Source: Emiliania huxleyi CCMP1516 (taxonomy: Eukaryota; Haptophyta; Isochrysidales; Noelaerhabdaceae). Taken from it: 64,000 nucleotides of DNA. Made by a program: the position numbers and the translations under genes. Under the pieces are notes generated by a model. That model ran no database searches and was not told the origin of the DNA. It was given only the letters and a program-made list of their open reading frames with translations. Positions 29,616-40,297 of the stretch are shown piece after piece; the first letter of the stretch is position 1; every line of letters starts with the position of its first letter. Location: NCBI RefSeq assembly GCF_000372725.1, contig NW_005198091.1, positions 392,728 through 456,727 of the forward strand. Direction: 5' to 3'.

Positions 29616-30085
29616 AGCCCGCAGCGTGCGAGACCAAACAAGGTGGACGGGAGGCGATCGACCCACGTCGACGGCACGGCATGTGTCTCCCCCCCCCCCC
29701 CTCTCTCTGGCCTGTGGGCGACAGAAATCTCTCCGCGCTGTGGCGAGATGAGAGCCGCTCTCTGTTGGTTTCCGCCCCGTGGACTGACACTAGTTTTGTG
29801 TGCAGTGTGGGGGCGGGCGGCACGATCATTGGTGTTCCACATACATGCGATGTACATCAGTCGTTAAGCTCGCCGACTGTCACACACATTTCATATCACA
29901 TGTGCATAACATGGAACAATAAAAGAATAATCAATATTGCAAGTATACACATGACAATAATCACTATCACACATTACTAGAGGCGTAGAGCACGGCCCCA
30001 CGAAGCTCAATCAGCGTACACTCTCGGCGACATTTGGCCCCCGCTGGCGAGCGGCAACCGGATACGTCCTGCCGCGCGCAAGTTC
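29616..30085. other. Convergent 3' spacer, AT-rich
   Basis: A spacer between the stop of the small membrane protein gene and the stop of the leftward protease gene. 29880-29985 is notably AT-rich (many ATAATC and ACAATA motifs), unlike the rest of the window. No gene is seen. Confidence 0.5.
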
Positions 30086-31735
30086 TCACGGCTCAGGCGA
30101 CAGGCTGTGAGCAGGTAGCGTCACGCCCTTGGGCGCCATGCCCATGCCGTGCTCGGCATCTAGCCTGCCGCTCGTTCGGTTCTGGTAGGAGCGGTAGCAG
30201 AAGAAGGCGGTGAGACCGCCGAGGACAAGCGCGCACAGGAGGCCCACGACGACGACAATAAGCATGCGGCCGTCGACGAGGCCAAACGGGTATTCACTGT
30301 GGTAGGGCGACGCGCCGTCCGCCGTCACGATGAAGACGTGCGTGTCGCTCGACCCCGAGGCGAGGGTGATGCCTCGCTGGCCGAGCCCCGACCAGGTGGC
30401 TCCGTCCCAGCCGTCGCCGTACGAGTCGCGCATAGTGAGGACGCAGCGAGAGCCCGGCGTCGCGGTGAACGCGTGCGAGTATCCGGGAAAGTCGTCGGAG
30501 TAGGGGCCGCCAGTGAGCGGCGCCTCCACGCCATCGCACTCGAGCGCCCAGCTAACCTCCTCGGGGTATCGCCCCGACTCCACAATCACCCCCGAGAAGG
30601 CGGCTGGCGCAGCGGAGGACATCAGCGGCGTCGGTGGCGAGGCGGCGGCGGCTGCGGACGCCTCCGTCGACGCCTGCAGCCGAGGAGCGTAGAGCCGGCC
30701 GCTGGTGACGAGCGACTCGGAGTACACCGACGGTGCGATCGAGGCCGGCTGCCAGTGCCCTGAATGGTCGACGAGATCTGCGTGGTGCACGTAGGTGATC
30801 GCCTCTCCCCCAGCAGAGTTGGGCAGCTCCGCAACGACCGTGCACCCCCCCCGCGTCCAGTCCGTCCGGTAGTCTGTCGCCCCGCGCACCAGCACACCAA
30901 TCATCGTCCCGTCCTCGGCAAAGACGCCGCTCCCCGAGTTACCACCAAACGAGTCTGTCGACCCCGTGAACCACTCGTACCCGTTGCCTGCCCCGGTGTT
31001 GGTGACTCTGCCGCCGGCGTCCACCTTGGCGGGAAGCCCCGACGGGAAGCCAATCATCAGGAGCTTCTGACCCATGGTGGTCGGGACGGCCGTGTCGTGG
31101 CGGTTTGTGGCAGGGGTGCGGTCCTTGACCGGACGGTCCAGCTTGACGTACGCAATGTCGGTCCCGCCCGTGTCAAAGTCTGTCCAGTACCCCGCGCAGT
31201 AGTAGACATCGTCCTCGGTGATCTCGGGGAAGGTCGGATTCCCATCCGAATCGTGGCCGGTGACGTGGTAGTTGAAGACGTACGCGACATCGGCGCAGCT
31301 CGCCGGCCCGCTCTCCTTCACGATGCAGTGCCCCGCCGTGATCATCCGGTCCGGACCGACGAGAGTGGCAGAGCAGTGGCCGAGCGAGGGCTGCTTGAGG
31401 TACCGCTCCCCGTCGCACATGTTGTACTGCGCCCCGTGGCGCTCGTCGATTGGCCACGCACTCAACTTGTAGATTCCGCCGTCCTCTATCTTTTCGAGAT
31501 CATCACGCGTCGTCTGCACCGCAATCACATTCTCCAGCAGGTTGAGCGCGAGCGCGTCGTCGCCGCCGTCGAGCTGCCACCAGTCGCGCCGGTCGTCTAG
31601 GCCGTGGACCACTTTGCCGGTCTCGACCAGGTCGATGCTGCTCGCGGACGGCTGCAGCGTCGACGGGTTGGGTGAGAGCGCGAGCACCGAGGCAGCAGCG
31701 GCAAACGCAAAGAGCGGCATGGGGCTGGCTGGCAC
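30086..31735 (-). CDS. Membrane-anchored trypsin-like serine protease
   Basis: A single exon of 549 aa. The N-terminal PLFAFAAAASVLALSP is a signal peptide. The chymotrypsin-fold catalytic triad is visible: His in MITAGHCIVKE, Asp in GTDIAYVKLDRPV, Ser in SFGGNSGSGVFAEDG. From about 400 to 500 lies a beta-rich module with CVLTMRDSYGDGWDGATWSG, a DSYGDGW domain common in protist surface proteins. LIVVVVGLLCALVLGGLTAF is a transmembrane helix, followed by a short cytoplasmic tail, so the protein is type I and the protease domain faces outward or into the lumen. The Ser region (GNSGSG) is nearer V8/glutamyl-type enzymes than trypsin; specificity is unknown. Confidence 0.85.
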   Translation of the reverse strand: MPASPMPLFAFAAAASVLALSPNPSTLQPSASSIDLVETGKVVHGLDDRRDWWQLDGGDDALALNLLENVIAVQTTRDDLEKIEDGGIYKLSAWPIDERHGAQYNMCDGERYLKQPSLGHCSATLVGPDRMITAGHCIVKESGPASCADVAYVFNYHVTGHDSDGNPTFPEITEDDVYYCAGYWTDFDTGGTDIAYVKLDRPVKDRTPATNRHDTAVPTTMGQKLLMIGFPSGLPAKVDAGGRVTNTGAGNGYEWFTGSTDSFGGNSGSGVFAEDGTMIGVLVRGATDYRTDWTRGGCTVVAELPNSAGGEAITYVHHADLVDHSGHWQPASIAPSVYSESLVTSGRLYAPRLQASTEASAAAAASPPTPLMSSAAPAAFSGVIVESGRYPEEVSWALECDGVEAPLTGGPYSDDFPGYSHAFTATPGSRCVLTMRDSYGDGWDGATWSGLGQRGITLASGSSDTHVFIVTADGASPYHSEYPFGLVDGRMLIVVVVGLLCALVLGGLTAFFCYRSYQNRTSGRLDAEHGMGMAPKGVTLPAHSLSPEP

Positions 31736-32283
31736 CTGTGGCAGGCCGCGGGAGAGAGACCGGTGAGGAGTGAGCCGCGGGTACGAGAGGCAAGGGAGCG
31801 TGTGCGGGAGCGACGGCGGTGCTGCTGGGTGGCTGGGCGCAACGCACGAGATCGGTTGGGTCGACAGCGCCTAGGGAGCAAGGTGGGGGGGCTGGGCGTT
31901 TGCGACTTCTATCCCGCTGGGATTGATTCCGTTTTCTGACCGACTGAGCTAAGGAGTTATGTGAAGGCGAGCACTACGTCTGCAACAGCAGGCAGCAGCA
32001 ACAAAGGTATCAGGACAGACGCGAGAGCAGGCTATAGAGTTGACCGGAGCTAAGCAAGAAATCACGGCGGGGGTGCCCGCGGCCGGAGCTATAAGAAACC
32101 AGGCATGCACCGTGGGGTGGGGGTTTCCTTTTTTGCGTAATTTCGTTTCAGAACAGCCCAGCCGCCGACTCATACTCAGTCACTGAAACTCAAGAGAGAG
32201 TAATGGAGCACCAAACACGCTTCTGGTTTTCCCTGGACTTTTCAAACTAGATGAAATGCTGGGGCACCTTCTAGATACCACTG
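31736..32283. other. Intergenic, nothing recognised
   Basis: This is the 5' flank of the protease gene followed by about 400 bp of ordinary sequence. No gene or repeat is recognised before the family C block that begins at 32284. Confidence 0.5.
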
Positions 32284-32397
32284 CGAGAGAGAGAGATTTT
32301 TAGCAATACCAAACAACTCTAACACTCACACGTCATTTGGGGCCTGGAGCCCTGTTCACGCGCGCGCGAGACGTGCAGACAGGGTTCATGCCAGGTG
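32284..32397 (+). repeat. Host repeat family C, left part
   Basis: Begins GAGAGAGAGATTTTTAGCAA, then AACTCTAACACTCAC, ATTTGGGGCCTGGAGC and CGCGAGACGTGCAGAC, matching the minus strand of 8475-8409 plus 7875-7840. The first block alone also occurs at 16376, 57836 and 61412. It ends with GCCAGGTG, the left target-site duplication of the adjacent transposon; the right part of the host repeat continues at 33269-33370. Confidence 0.8.
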
Positions 32398-33268
32398 GCT
32401 GAGGGAGGGTGTAGAGGATGTAGAGTGTAGAGCGCTGTAGAGCTGTAGAGCTGTAGAGCGCTGTAGCGCTGTAGAGCTCTACATCCGCCGCGGGACGAAC
32501 TGCGTGCGTTGTAGAGCGATGTAGAGGCGCTCTACAACGTGAAATCTCTACAACAAACTCTACATCAAAAGCGGCGAACGAGGCACGGTCGCTCTCCGAC
32601 ATGAGGCGCGTTGCACTTGCCAGTGCTGCCCTGGCCTTCTGTCTGCCCGCCCAATGGGTGGCAGGTGCCTCTGCTGCTGTGGCATGCCTCACGGCTGCGA
32701 CTGGCCGGCGCCTTGGCACGTCAGCTCGGCTCGGCGTAGCGATAGTGGCCAGCGCAACTCACTTGGACTCAACGCTCAGCCAGGAGCTCCCGCACGCGCT
32801 GGCGCGAGGCATGGCGCATGCAACGCGCAGCAATGCTCGCCTCGCCTCGCGCAAATGCGACCGTCCTCGCCGCCGACAGTCCACCGCCTGCTAAAGAAGC
32901 ACAGCGACGAATGCGGCACCGGCGACGCACGGCAGGCTGGTCATGACGCAGTTATAGGGTGTTGTGTGCCGTCAGAGTGACTCTCTGTGTGTCAGGGATA
33001 ATCAGGGCCGTCCATCAGAGCTCCAGTAAGCTCGGAGACACCCCATTAGCGCGGCTCGACCTCTTTGAGTCACTGCCTTCCCGCGGTTTTGCTGTAGAGC
33101 CTCTACAACAAACTCTACAGCAAAATCGCGCTCTACATCGCTCTACAACGCACGCAGTTCGTCCCGCGCCCGATGTAGAGCTCTACAGCTCTACAGCGCT
33201 CCAGAGCGCTCTACAGCTCTACAGCTCTACAGCGCTCTACACTCTACATCCTCTACACCCTCCCTCAG
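32398..33268. mobile_element. 870-bp transposon with long TIRs and 8-bp TSD
   Basis: Both ends carry about 180-bp inverted repeats rich in CTCTACAG/CTGTAGAG units. The left end starts CTGAGGGAGGGTGTAGAGGA; the right end is its complement. GCCAGGTG flanks both sides (32390-32397, 33269-33276), and the matching empty site at 7829-7836 has one copy. The interior (32571-33085) encodes no transposase. It contains a 97-codon frame (32601-32894) with a signal-peptide-like start (MRRVALASAALAFCLPA), possibly captured host sequence. Long TIRs with 8-bp TSDs suit a non-autonomous MULE- or hAT-like element. Confidence 0.88.
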
Positions 33269-33486
33269 GCCAGGTGAGAGCGAATGTGGCGCGGTTCACG
33301 CCTCGCACAACAGAGAGAGAGATGCGCTCTGCATGGTGGGACATAAAAGAGAGAGCGAGTACTTGGCCAGTAGGCCGTGCGTTGTTACCACTGCCAATGC
33401 GAAAAAAAGAAACGGAAATACGTCCTCAAGACACGGCTATCACCTCCTACCCAGCAGCTTTCCGGGAGCCTCCGTCTCGCCAATCG

Positions 33487-33560
33487 CCTCATGCCCATGT
33501 TCGCCTCGGCTCTCCTCCTCTCTGGCAACTCTGCGGCTGCCGCGCCTTCCAACGCCCGCG
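33487..33560 (+). pseudogene. Duplicated 5' coding segment of the BPI-like gene
   Basis: This segment encodes MPMFASALLLSGNSAAAAPSN and aligns with the true start at 33661 (MLASALLLSAPAAAAAPSNA) over about 70 bp. After about 24 codons it runs into a Lys-rich stretch and a stop near 33580. It reads as a tandem duplication of the signal-peptide exon 160-170 bp upstream of the gene, now non-functional or an alternative first exon. Confidence 0.6.
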
Positions 33561-33660
33561 GTCGGCAAAAAGAAAAATAAGGGCGTGACTCCATCTCCTC
33601 CTCCGGCCTCAAGGAGCGCTTGAAGCAGCTTTTCGGGAGCGGTCCCGCCGCCTCATCAAC

Positions 33661-36258
33661 ATGCTCGCATCCGCCCTCCTCCTGTCTGCGCCCGCTGCGG
33701 CAGCCGCGCCCTCGAACGCCCGCGTGTGGGCCACCGATGCGCTCATGGGCGCCGTCGAAGCCGGCCTGAAGCCCGTCATCGCCGACGTGGTCTGCGGGAT
33801 CCCAATGGATAAGCTGCTCGGCCACGAGTCTATCGAGGAGGGCCCGGTCGCTATCGACGTCAAGTCCTTCGCCCTGTCGCGCTGCTCGGTCGGCGGCATC
33901 TCCGTGCGCAACCAGCCCGACGGCCTGCTCGTCAAGGTGTCGGGCATCTCGGCGCACGCAGAGGGCAGCTCCCTCGCCAAGCAGGCCGGCTGCACCTTCA
34001 TGTGCTACGACCCGATGGACGCCTCCTTCTCCGCCGAGCTGTACGACTCTGAGATCACGATGCTCATCTCGCTCGGCGCGGCTCGCGGCGTGCCCGATTT
34101 GGCGGCACGCTACGTCAACACAAACTTCCAGATGCGCAACATCCAGCTGCACGAATTTAAGGGCGTCTCCCTCTTTGCAAACATGATCACCGGCGTCATC
34201 GGCAAGGTGACCAACCGGATCGCCAAGAAGAAGGTTGGCAAGGTCATCGGCACGCTTGGCGACGTCCTTCACCACCTGCCGCTGCACCACCTGCCGCTCG
34301 GCGAGCCGCTCGCAACGGTCCTTCCCCGCGCCGGCCACCTCATGCTCGACGCCGACGTCACCTCCATCGGATACAAGAAGCCCGCGTGGGTCATCGACAT
34401 CCTTACCGTCCTCTCCTCGCCGCCGGCGGTGGGCGCGCGCTCCTATCCGTACGCGCCGACTGCTCTCCCGAGCGCCCCGCCGGTGGAGCACCGCTCGCAG
34501 CAGCTCATCGCCACCGTGACGCCGTGGACCATCAACGAGGCGCTCTTCGCGCTCGAGAAATCCGGACTCCTGACCCTACCCGTCACCTCCGAGGCGCACG
34601 GCCAGTCCGTGCCGCTCACCTTCTCCACCTCGCCCTCGCTGAGCGTGGTGGGCGACCGTGCCGAGCTCACCCTCGCCAACGTGGTCGCCGGCCCAGCCTC
34701 GCGAACCAACTCGACCCTCACCATCGGCGGCACGTCCCCCACCCTGCTCATCGACGGCCACGTCGCCAAGGCGCGGTGGGGTGGGCACGCCGACGCCTCC
34801 CTCCGCGTCTCCGGCTGCGGCGAACGCCAGCTCTCCTTCCGCGCCGCGCCCGCCGCCGGCTCAGCCGTCGCGGCCGCCGGCAAGGGTGAGGTGGCCCTCG
34901 AGATCAAGTCGGTGCAGGATGCGCCGTGGTGGGAGGTGCAGTGCGACTCGGCGGGCGCGAACCTCGTGCTCGACGCGCTCGGCGTCGAGAACGTGCACAA
35001 GTCGGTTGCCTGCGCGGCGACGGCCCTCGAGGCCTTCGACACGTCGGGCAGCGTCCCCGCGTCCGAGACGCTCTCCTGCCTGCTCGACGCGTGGGCAAAC
35101 AAGCTGGACCTTATCTGGGGCATCGTCAACAAGCTCGACGCCCTGCGCCCGCCCGGCTTCCCAGACGTGCTCTCCTTCCTCTGGGACGGCCTCGTCGCTC
35201 TCGACCTCGAGCTAATCTCCCGCGAGGGAGTCGGCGACGCCGCCGCCGTCACCGCCTGCGTGCAGGACCGCTCCCCGACCGCCCGGCTGTCGGGCATCTA
35301 CCGCTGCCTCCTCGACGCGACCGCGCCGGCGATTGACAAGGCCTTCGCCTCGGCGGCCGACCTGCGCACGATCCTGCTCACCCCCGAGCTGAACGCGCTC
35401 GTCGACGCGATGGCAAGCGGCGAGGCGTCGACTGCGGCGCCGGACGTGCTCACCGCCCTCAACGGCGTCCTCGCGGGCCAGAGTAAGCCGCTGCAGCAGG
35501 TGGCGGACGACGCGATGGCGGTGCTGCGCGACCTGCTCGCCGCGTCGCACGAGTCGGCCGGCGAGGAGCGGACGCAGGCCGTCGTCGGCACCCTCAAGCG
35601 CCTCGTGAAGGTGGCGTGGTCGGCGCTGCAGCAGGTCGACGTCGCCGTGGACGGCGCGCCCATCGGAGGATCGTACGACCTCTCGCAGCTCAAGGCGGTG
35701 GCCGAGGCGGCCAAGGCGGACCTCGAGGCCGGAAGCGCGTTCGCCTGGACCGTGCGCGCGGCCGACGCCGACCTGGTCGGCACGTACACGCGCTCGTCCG
35801 TCTCGTACGTCGCCCACCCTCCCGCCTCGCTCGAGGCGGAGATCCCGCTCGGCGTCCTCTTCTCGACCGCCTTGCGGCTTGCACGCGAGACGGCGCTCGG
35901 CCAGATGGCGCTCGGCCGCCAGGGCGGCGCGGACGGCACGGCGGCGGGCTCGATGCGCGTCGGCTTCACCTCCTCCGCGTCGGGCATCGAGGGCAAGGCG
36001 CAGGCGGACTGGCGCGCCGTTCTCCGCGCCGCCGTCGCTGTGGCGTCCCCTCGCGCGGCGCACGTGATCGACATGCTCCCCGGCTGGGTGACCAAGTGCG
36101 TGGCCGGCTGGGCGCAGGGGTCCTTCTGGGGCTCGGCCGACATTGAGGTGCAGGGGCGCAAGCTGCTCGCCCTTGAGAGGGAGGCCTTCGACGCCCTGAC
36201 CGCCGGGCAGTCCATGCTGGCGGAGCACACTGCGGCGGACGGCTCGTTCCACTGGTAG
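33661..36258 (+). CDS. Secreted TULIP/BPI-like protein
   Basis: A single exon of 865 aa. Residues 1-15 form a signal peptide (ASALLLSAPAAAAAP). The N-terminal third (VAIDVKSFALSRCSVGG, FSAELYDSEITMLISLGAAR, NFQMRNIQLHEFKGVSLFAN) is amphipathic beta/alpha. It is followed by a Pro-rich joint and then TVTPWTINEALFALEKSGLL, which resembles the start of the second half of BPI/LBP/CETP proteins. The remainder (residues 430-865) is helical and Ala-rich, with repeated Leu/Val heptads, and has no counterpart in BPI. I infer a lipid-binding extracellular or vacuolar protein. Certainty is moderate because BPI-type similarity is weak at sequence level. Confidence 0.55.
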   Translation: MLASALLLSAPAAAAAPSNARVWATDALMGAVEAGLKPVIADVVCGIPMDKLLGHESIEEGPVAIDVKSFALSRCSVGGISVRNQPDGLLVKVSGISAHAEGSSLAKQAGCTFMCYDPMDASFSAELYDSEITMLISLGAARGVPDLAARYVNTNFQMRNIQLHEFKGVSLFANMITGVIGKVTNRIAKKKVGKVIGTLGDVLHHLPLHHLPLGEPLATVLPRAGHLMLDADVTSIGYKKPAWVIDILTVLSSPPAVGARSYPYAPTALPSAPPVEHRSQQLIATVTPWTINEALFALEKSGLLTLPVTSEAHGQSVPLTFSTSPSLSVVGDRAELTLANVVAGPASRTNSTLTIGGTSPTLLIDGHVAKARWGGHADASLRVSGCGERQLSFRAAPAAGSAVAAAGKGEVALEIKSVQDAPWWEVQCDSAGANLVLDALGVENVHKSVACAATALEAFDTSGSVPASETLSCLLDAWANKLDLIWGIVNKLDALRPPGFPDVLSFLWDGLVALDLELISREGVGDAAAVTACVQDRSPTARLSGIYRCLLDATAPAIDKAFASAADLRTILLTPELNALVDAMASGEASTAAPDVLTALNGVLAGQSKPLQQVADDAMAVLRDLLAASHESAGEERTQAVVGTLKRLVKVAWSALQQVDVAVDGAPIGGSYDLSQLKAVAEAAKADLEAGSAFAWTVRAADADLVGTYTRSSVSYVAHPPASLEAEIPLGVLFSTALRLARETALGQMALGRQGGADGTAAGSMRVGFTSSASGIEGKAQADWRAVLRAAVAVASPRAAHVIDMLPGWVTKCVAGWAQGSFWGSADIEVQGRKLLALEREAFDALTAGQSMLAEHTAADGSFHW

Positions 36259-36470
36259 AGAGGCTGCGGGCGCGGCACTGTGGCGCCCACCCTCCTTCAC
36301 CCTTGCTCGCGTGGAGGCCCCCCTCGCTCTTGCGTCTTGGAGGCGGAGGGGCGAGCGGACACGCAGCAGGGCGTGTGAGAGATCCGCTCTCAGTCTCGCT
36401 CCCCCCCACCATGCACACGATACAACGGGGGGCAAGATATGAACATGAACACCATGGAGTTGGAGTGCAG
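36259..36470. other. 3' flank of the BPI-like gene
   Basis: A short spacer ahead of the hairpin element; nothing recognised. The rest of the spacer (36567-36681) is the AT-richer 3' flank of the leftward ClC gene. Confidence 0.4.
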
Positions 36471-36566
36471 TTGGCGACGGTATATCATTTCCCACTATGC
36501 CACGTCGCCCATCTCTGTGCATGATGGGCGACGTGGCATAGTGGGAAATTGATATACCGTCGCCAA
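36471..36566. mobile_element. Foldback (hairpin) MITE, copy 1
   Basis: The left arm 36471-36512 (TTGGCGACGGTATATCATTT, then CCCACTATGCCACGTCGCCC) is the reverse complement of 36524-36566, with one extra T at about 36550. The loop is about 11 nt. A second copy lies at 46617-46726. No target duplication is clear. Confidence 0.85.
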
Positions 36567-36681
36567 CACTCTGTGCATGCGCATGGCGAGAAGTTTTGTC
36601 TACTACTGAGTAACTGTCTCTTGAATAATTTTACGAAATGTTGTATATGCAGCTCAAAAGCTTGAAAATAGAATTCTACAT

Positions 36682-38827
36682 TCATGCAACGTCCACAGCA
36701 TCGTTTGGGGGCTCTCTTCGGCGGCCAGCCTCCTCGATCCGCCTGTTGGCAAACTCGGCGACGAGCGGCCCTGTTCCGGCGGCGGCGAGCAGCGGCAGCA
36801 CGATGTCGTAGGCGCGCGTGAGCTCAAAGAGCAGCAGGGATGCGGTGAGAGGCGCGCGAAAGACGGCCGAGAGCGTCGCCGCCGCGCCGATGGTGGCGTA
36901 CGCGGGCGCGTCGGCGATGGTCAACTGCGGGATCACGCCCCAGCTGCCGACGGGGATCCCGACCGAGCTCTGGTACGACGCGATGGCGTCGGCGAGCAGG
37001 GAGAGCCCGCCGCCCGCGGCGGACTGGTACGCGAGCCCGAGCACAGCACCGAAGAACAGGGACCTGCCCGCGCGCAACCATGCAAGGCGGTGAGTGCCGA
37101 CGTGTTGGGAGAGGGGCGCCAACGCGAAGGGGAAAGGGGAGGGAGGGGGTGGCGCACGGCGCAAAAGCGCCGCCGATGAGGCCCGCCCCGAGGCAGAAGG
37201 CCGTCGCGAGCAGCTTCGCGCCGAGCAGCAGAAGCAGGTTCGCCTCGAGGCTCTGGCCGGACGCGAAGGCGAGCCCTCCCCGCAGCGACTCGAGCAGCGG
37301 CGCGCTGTCGGCAGGCAGCTCGAGGATGCCGGCAGCGGCGGCGGCGTCGACCGCACCGGCCGGCAAGGCGACGTCCGCCGCCTGCTGCGCGGCGGTGACG
37401 GCGGTCTCGCCCGTCGCGAGGATGGCGTCGAGGGTCGAGTACCCAAAGAAGAGGATCTGCGGGAAGGCGATGCCGAGCAGGCCGCACGCGGCTCCGCCCA
37501 GCGCCGGACGGAGGAAGAGCGGCACGGCGGAGAGGGGCCCTGCGGCCGCTGCGGCGGACTCTGGCTGGAAGAGAGCGCGGGCGCGCGACGTGGCCTGCTC
37601 GAAGACCACCGCGACGCCGCCCGAGAGCGCCCCCAACCCGACGTACAGCGGCAGCTCGACGATCGAGCTCTGCACGGTGAAGACACCCGGCCGCAGCGCC
37701 AGCTCCGAGCCGAGCAGCTCCTGCGCGGCGAGGGCAGACGCGACGGCCGCGAGCACGGTCGCGACGATGGCGGTGTTCGACTTGACGTCCAGCTCCGCCG
37801 CGTCCCGCCTCAGCCGCAGCCGCGTCGCCGCGTCCGGCGGTAGCTTGCCGCCCTGCCGCTGCTCGCGCCGCTGCTCGCGCCGCTGCCGACCGCTGCTCCG
37901 CTCGCCGGCGGGGCCCAGCTCGACCTCCTCGCTCGTGACGGCGGCGCGCACTTGGGCCGGGACAACCTCGAGAGCGAAGAAGACGCCGGCGATCGGGGCG
38001 TTGAAGCCGGCGGCGACGCCTGCCGCGGCGCCGGCAGAGAGGAGCTGCCGGCGCGCGCGCAGCGCGGCGGGGCTCGTCGCCAGCTCGCTCGAGATTGTGC
38101 CTACGGCCGCGGTACAGCGGCGTGAGGCGGCGCCCTCGCCTCCGCCGCTCGCCCCTCGAGCTGGCGCGGCTGGTGCACCGTTCTCGAGCCGGTACGTCCC
38201 GGTCGCGAACCCACTCACCAGCCGGGAGATGAAGACGCCGAGCTCGACCGACGGGCCCTCCGGACCGAGCGCGTTGCCTGTGCCAAGCGTCGCGACCGCC
38301 GAGGCGCCGCGAACCAGTGACGCCGCCGGCCGCACTGCCACCGACTGCTCCACCTCTGCCACATGCTCTGGCAGGCCGGGGCCCATCCCGCGCGGAGAGA
38401 GGGCGCGAAGTGCGGAGACAGCGAGCCCGCCCGCGGCAGGAACCAGGACGTACAGGCCGCCGATGTTGCGCTCATCCCACGGCATCACCACAGAGTCTCC
38501 GTCGTACACGGCCGCAGCGGTTGCCGCGATGGATGCCTTGAAGAGGGCAACCGCACAGCCAGTGATGGTCCCAATCACCACGGCGGCAGCAAGCGCGCGG
38601 CCGCTCGCGACAAGGCCCTCGTCCTCTTCAGCCTCCCGCCGGTCAGTCAGGTATTCCCACGTGCCAAACCTCGCAACAGGATCCTCCTCCTCCTCCTCTT
38701 GCAGGCGCGCCCATGGGAGCAGAGGCGAGCGTAGGCCAGGCTGCGACAGCGCAACGCTCGGCCGATGGTGGATTGGGCTAAAGGCGGTGATCAACATCAT
38801 CGTCGCCGTCGCTAGCGGTAACAGCAT
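36682..38827 (-). CDS. ClC-type chloride channel/antiporter, two exons
   Basis: Exons 37158-38827 and 36682-37063; 683 aa; GT-AG intron 37064-37157. The splice restores GLIGGAFAP joined to SLFFGAVLGLAYQ, the conserved GGxFAPxLxxGA motif. The selectivity-filter motif appears as NALGPEGPSVELGVF with the gating Glu, and FNAPIAGVFFALEV and AVFRAPLTASLLLFELT match the other pore helices. No C-terminal CBS domains are present, as in plant plastid ClC-e/f types and bacterial ClCs. A hydrophobic Met/Leu-rich N-terminus (LLPLATATMMLITAFSP) could be a targeting signal. The frame is open upstream to 38968; the ATG at 38827 is chosen because the signal-like sequence begins there. Plastid membrane location is inferred. 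Confidence 0.88.
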
Positions 38828-40297
38828 GGTTGAGTCCTGTCTGCTATTGCCGCAGTCGTTCAGCTGCTCCTGTGCCAGGGAGCCGCACCCGAGGTACAGC
38901 GGAGTCGGCCTGGTTGGGCGGAATTGAAGAAATCGTCTTGCAGCCCTTGGGTTGTTCCGTCCTCCCATCCCTCCCTTGGTTGTCTGTTTTCTTTCTTTCT
39001 TTTTTGTCTGTTTTCTTTCTTTCTTTCATTATAGCTCCGAGTAGAGGGGGCGGTCTGCTGCTAGGGGAAACCCGGAGCGCGGAGCCAACCCTCGGAGATC
39101 CGTGTTTACTTTACGGCCCTTTCCCTGCGAACGCGCACCCCCAGGGCTAGGGCTCTCTTGCCCGCAACCCGATGCCAATCATCCGGCCCGCTGGGTGCGC
39201 TTCTCAGCTCCCTGGCCCTGGATGTGCGGTTGATGTTAGATGACTGCACTCCAAGTGCTCCAAGCACCCCGCAGTCTTCCTACCTTAAAACCCCTGTGTG
39301 GTGGCGGCGTGCCGTCCTCCCCTCCCTCCCTTTGGGTTGTCTGTTTTTTCTCTAGTTTTTTTAGAGGTTCTCAAGAAAATAAAACGGTAAACGCGCGCGT
39401 CGTCCCGCGGCGTCCCCCCGCGCAACTGTCTCTTTTTCTTTTCAGCCACGTGCCCACACTGCTTGCGTGTTGCTCTGAGGGAGGGTGTAGAGGATGTAGA
39501 GTGTAGAGCAGGAAAAGAAACCACCACCACATGTGTCGAGCAGGAAAAGAAACCAGTCCCGCATCAGGAGGCTTCCCTGAGCGTCACAGCTCGGTGATTG
39601 ATCGCGCCGGCCGGACACCACTGAGTGAGACGTCCGTTCCGGGCATTTGAACGCGACCTTCGGGGGCTCTATGGCTCAGACTGGACTCCTCTTGGTCCCT
39701 TCTGATGCCCTAGGCCACACCTGGGCCTTACCTGGGTTCTAAGGGCCGGCCAGGGTTTGCCTCCCTAAAGGGGCCCGGAGGACCTTAAGAAAGTGAGCGC
39801 GAGGCCGTCCCGTTTTGATCTCTCGGTAAGTGGGCGCCCGCCCGCCGCCTCTGAGGGGGCCGGGCCCCCTAGTCTGAAAACCAAAACAAGCTCGAAAACA
39901 GCCAAAATCAGCCTGCGAGAGAGGCACTGCCTGCGCGCCGCTGACCTCATGTCGGGGGATGTGTGCCGACACCAATACTGATCTAAAACCTGGAAACCCT
40001 TGTTCAAAGCCGACCCTAAGCGCCATCCTTCCTGCTCTCACCTGATGCTGCTTGTGCGTCCCCGCGCCGCCTCCTTGGCCCCCTTGGGCGTATTTTCTAC
40101 TCCCAGTGGGGTCCCGTGGGCCCCCGGGCCCCTCTTGTTTTCTGTTTTCTTTTTTGTGTCGTGCGAGGGAGTTTTGTTGTAAAATTCTGTTTTTCAAAAC
40201 GCCCGCCCGGCCCCCCACTCACCGAGAGAAGGGACGGCCCGAGGCAGAAGGGCAGGGACATAAACTGACACAAAGGCGTTGACCGACAGCGGTCGGA
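38828..40297. repeat. Repeat-rich intergenic region
   Basis: 38955-39030 holds family A ends (CCGTCCTCCCATCCCTCCCT, TTGTCTGTTTTCTTTCTTTC, twice). 39185-39265 is family B and 39275-39365 is family A (TTAAAACCCCTGTGTGGTGG). 39476-39508 is a fragment of the long-TIR transposon end (CTGAGGGAGGGTGTAGAGGA). A 20-bp unit GAGCAGGAAAAGAAACCA is duplicated at 39506-39555. 39700-40290 has no gene that I can support and no match elsewhere in the window. Confidence 0.65.

Noticed and set aside
35212..36522. 436-codon minus-strand open frame over the BPI-like gene
   Set aside because: Arg/Gly/His-rich shadow of the sense frame; no signature and it crosses the 3' flank and hairpin element.
37080..38927. 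615-codon plus-strand open frame
   Set aside because: It lies antisense to the ClC gene, whose pore motifs are clear; the frame is Ser/Ala/Arg low complexity produced by GC-rich codon bias.
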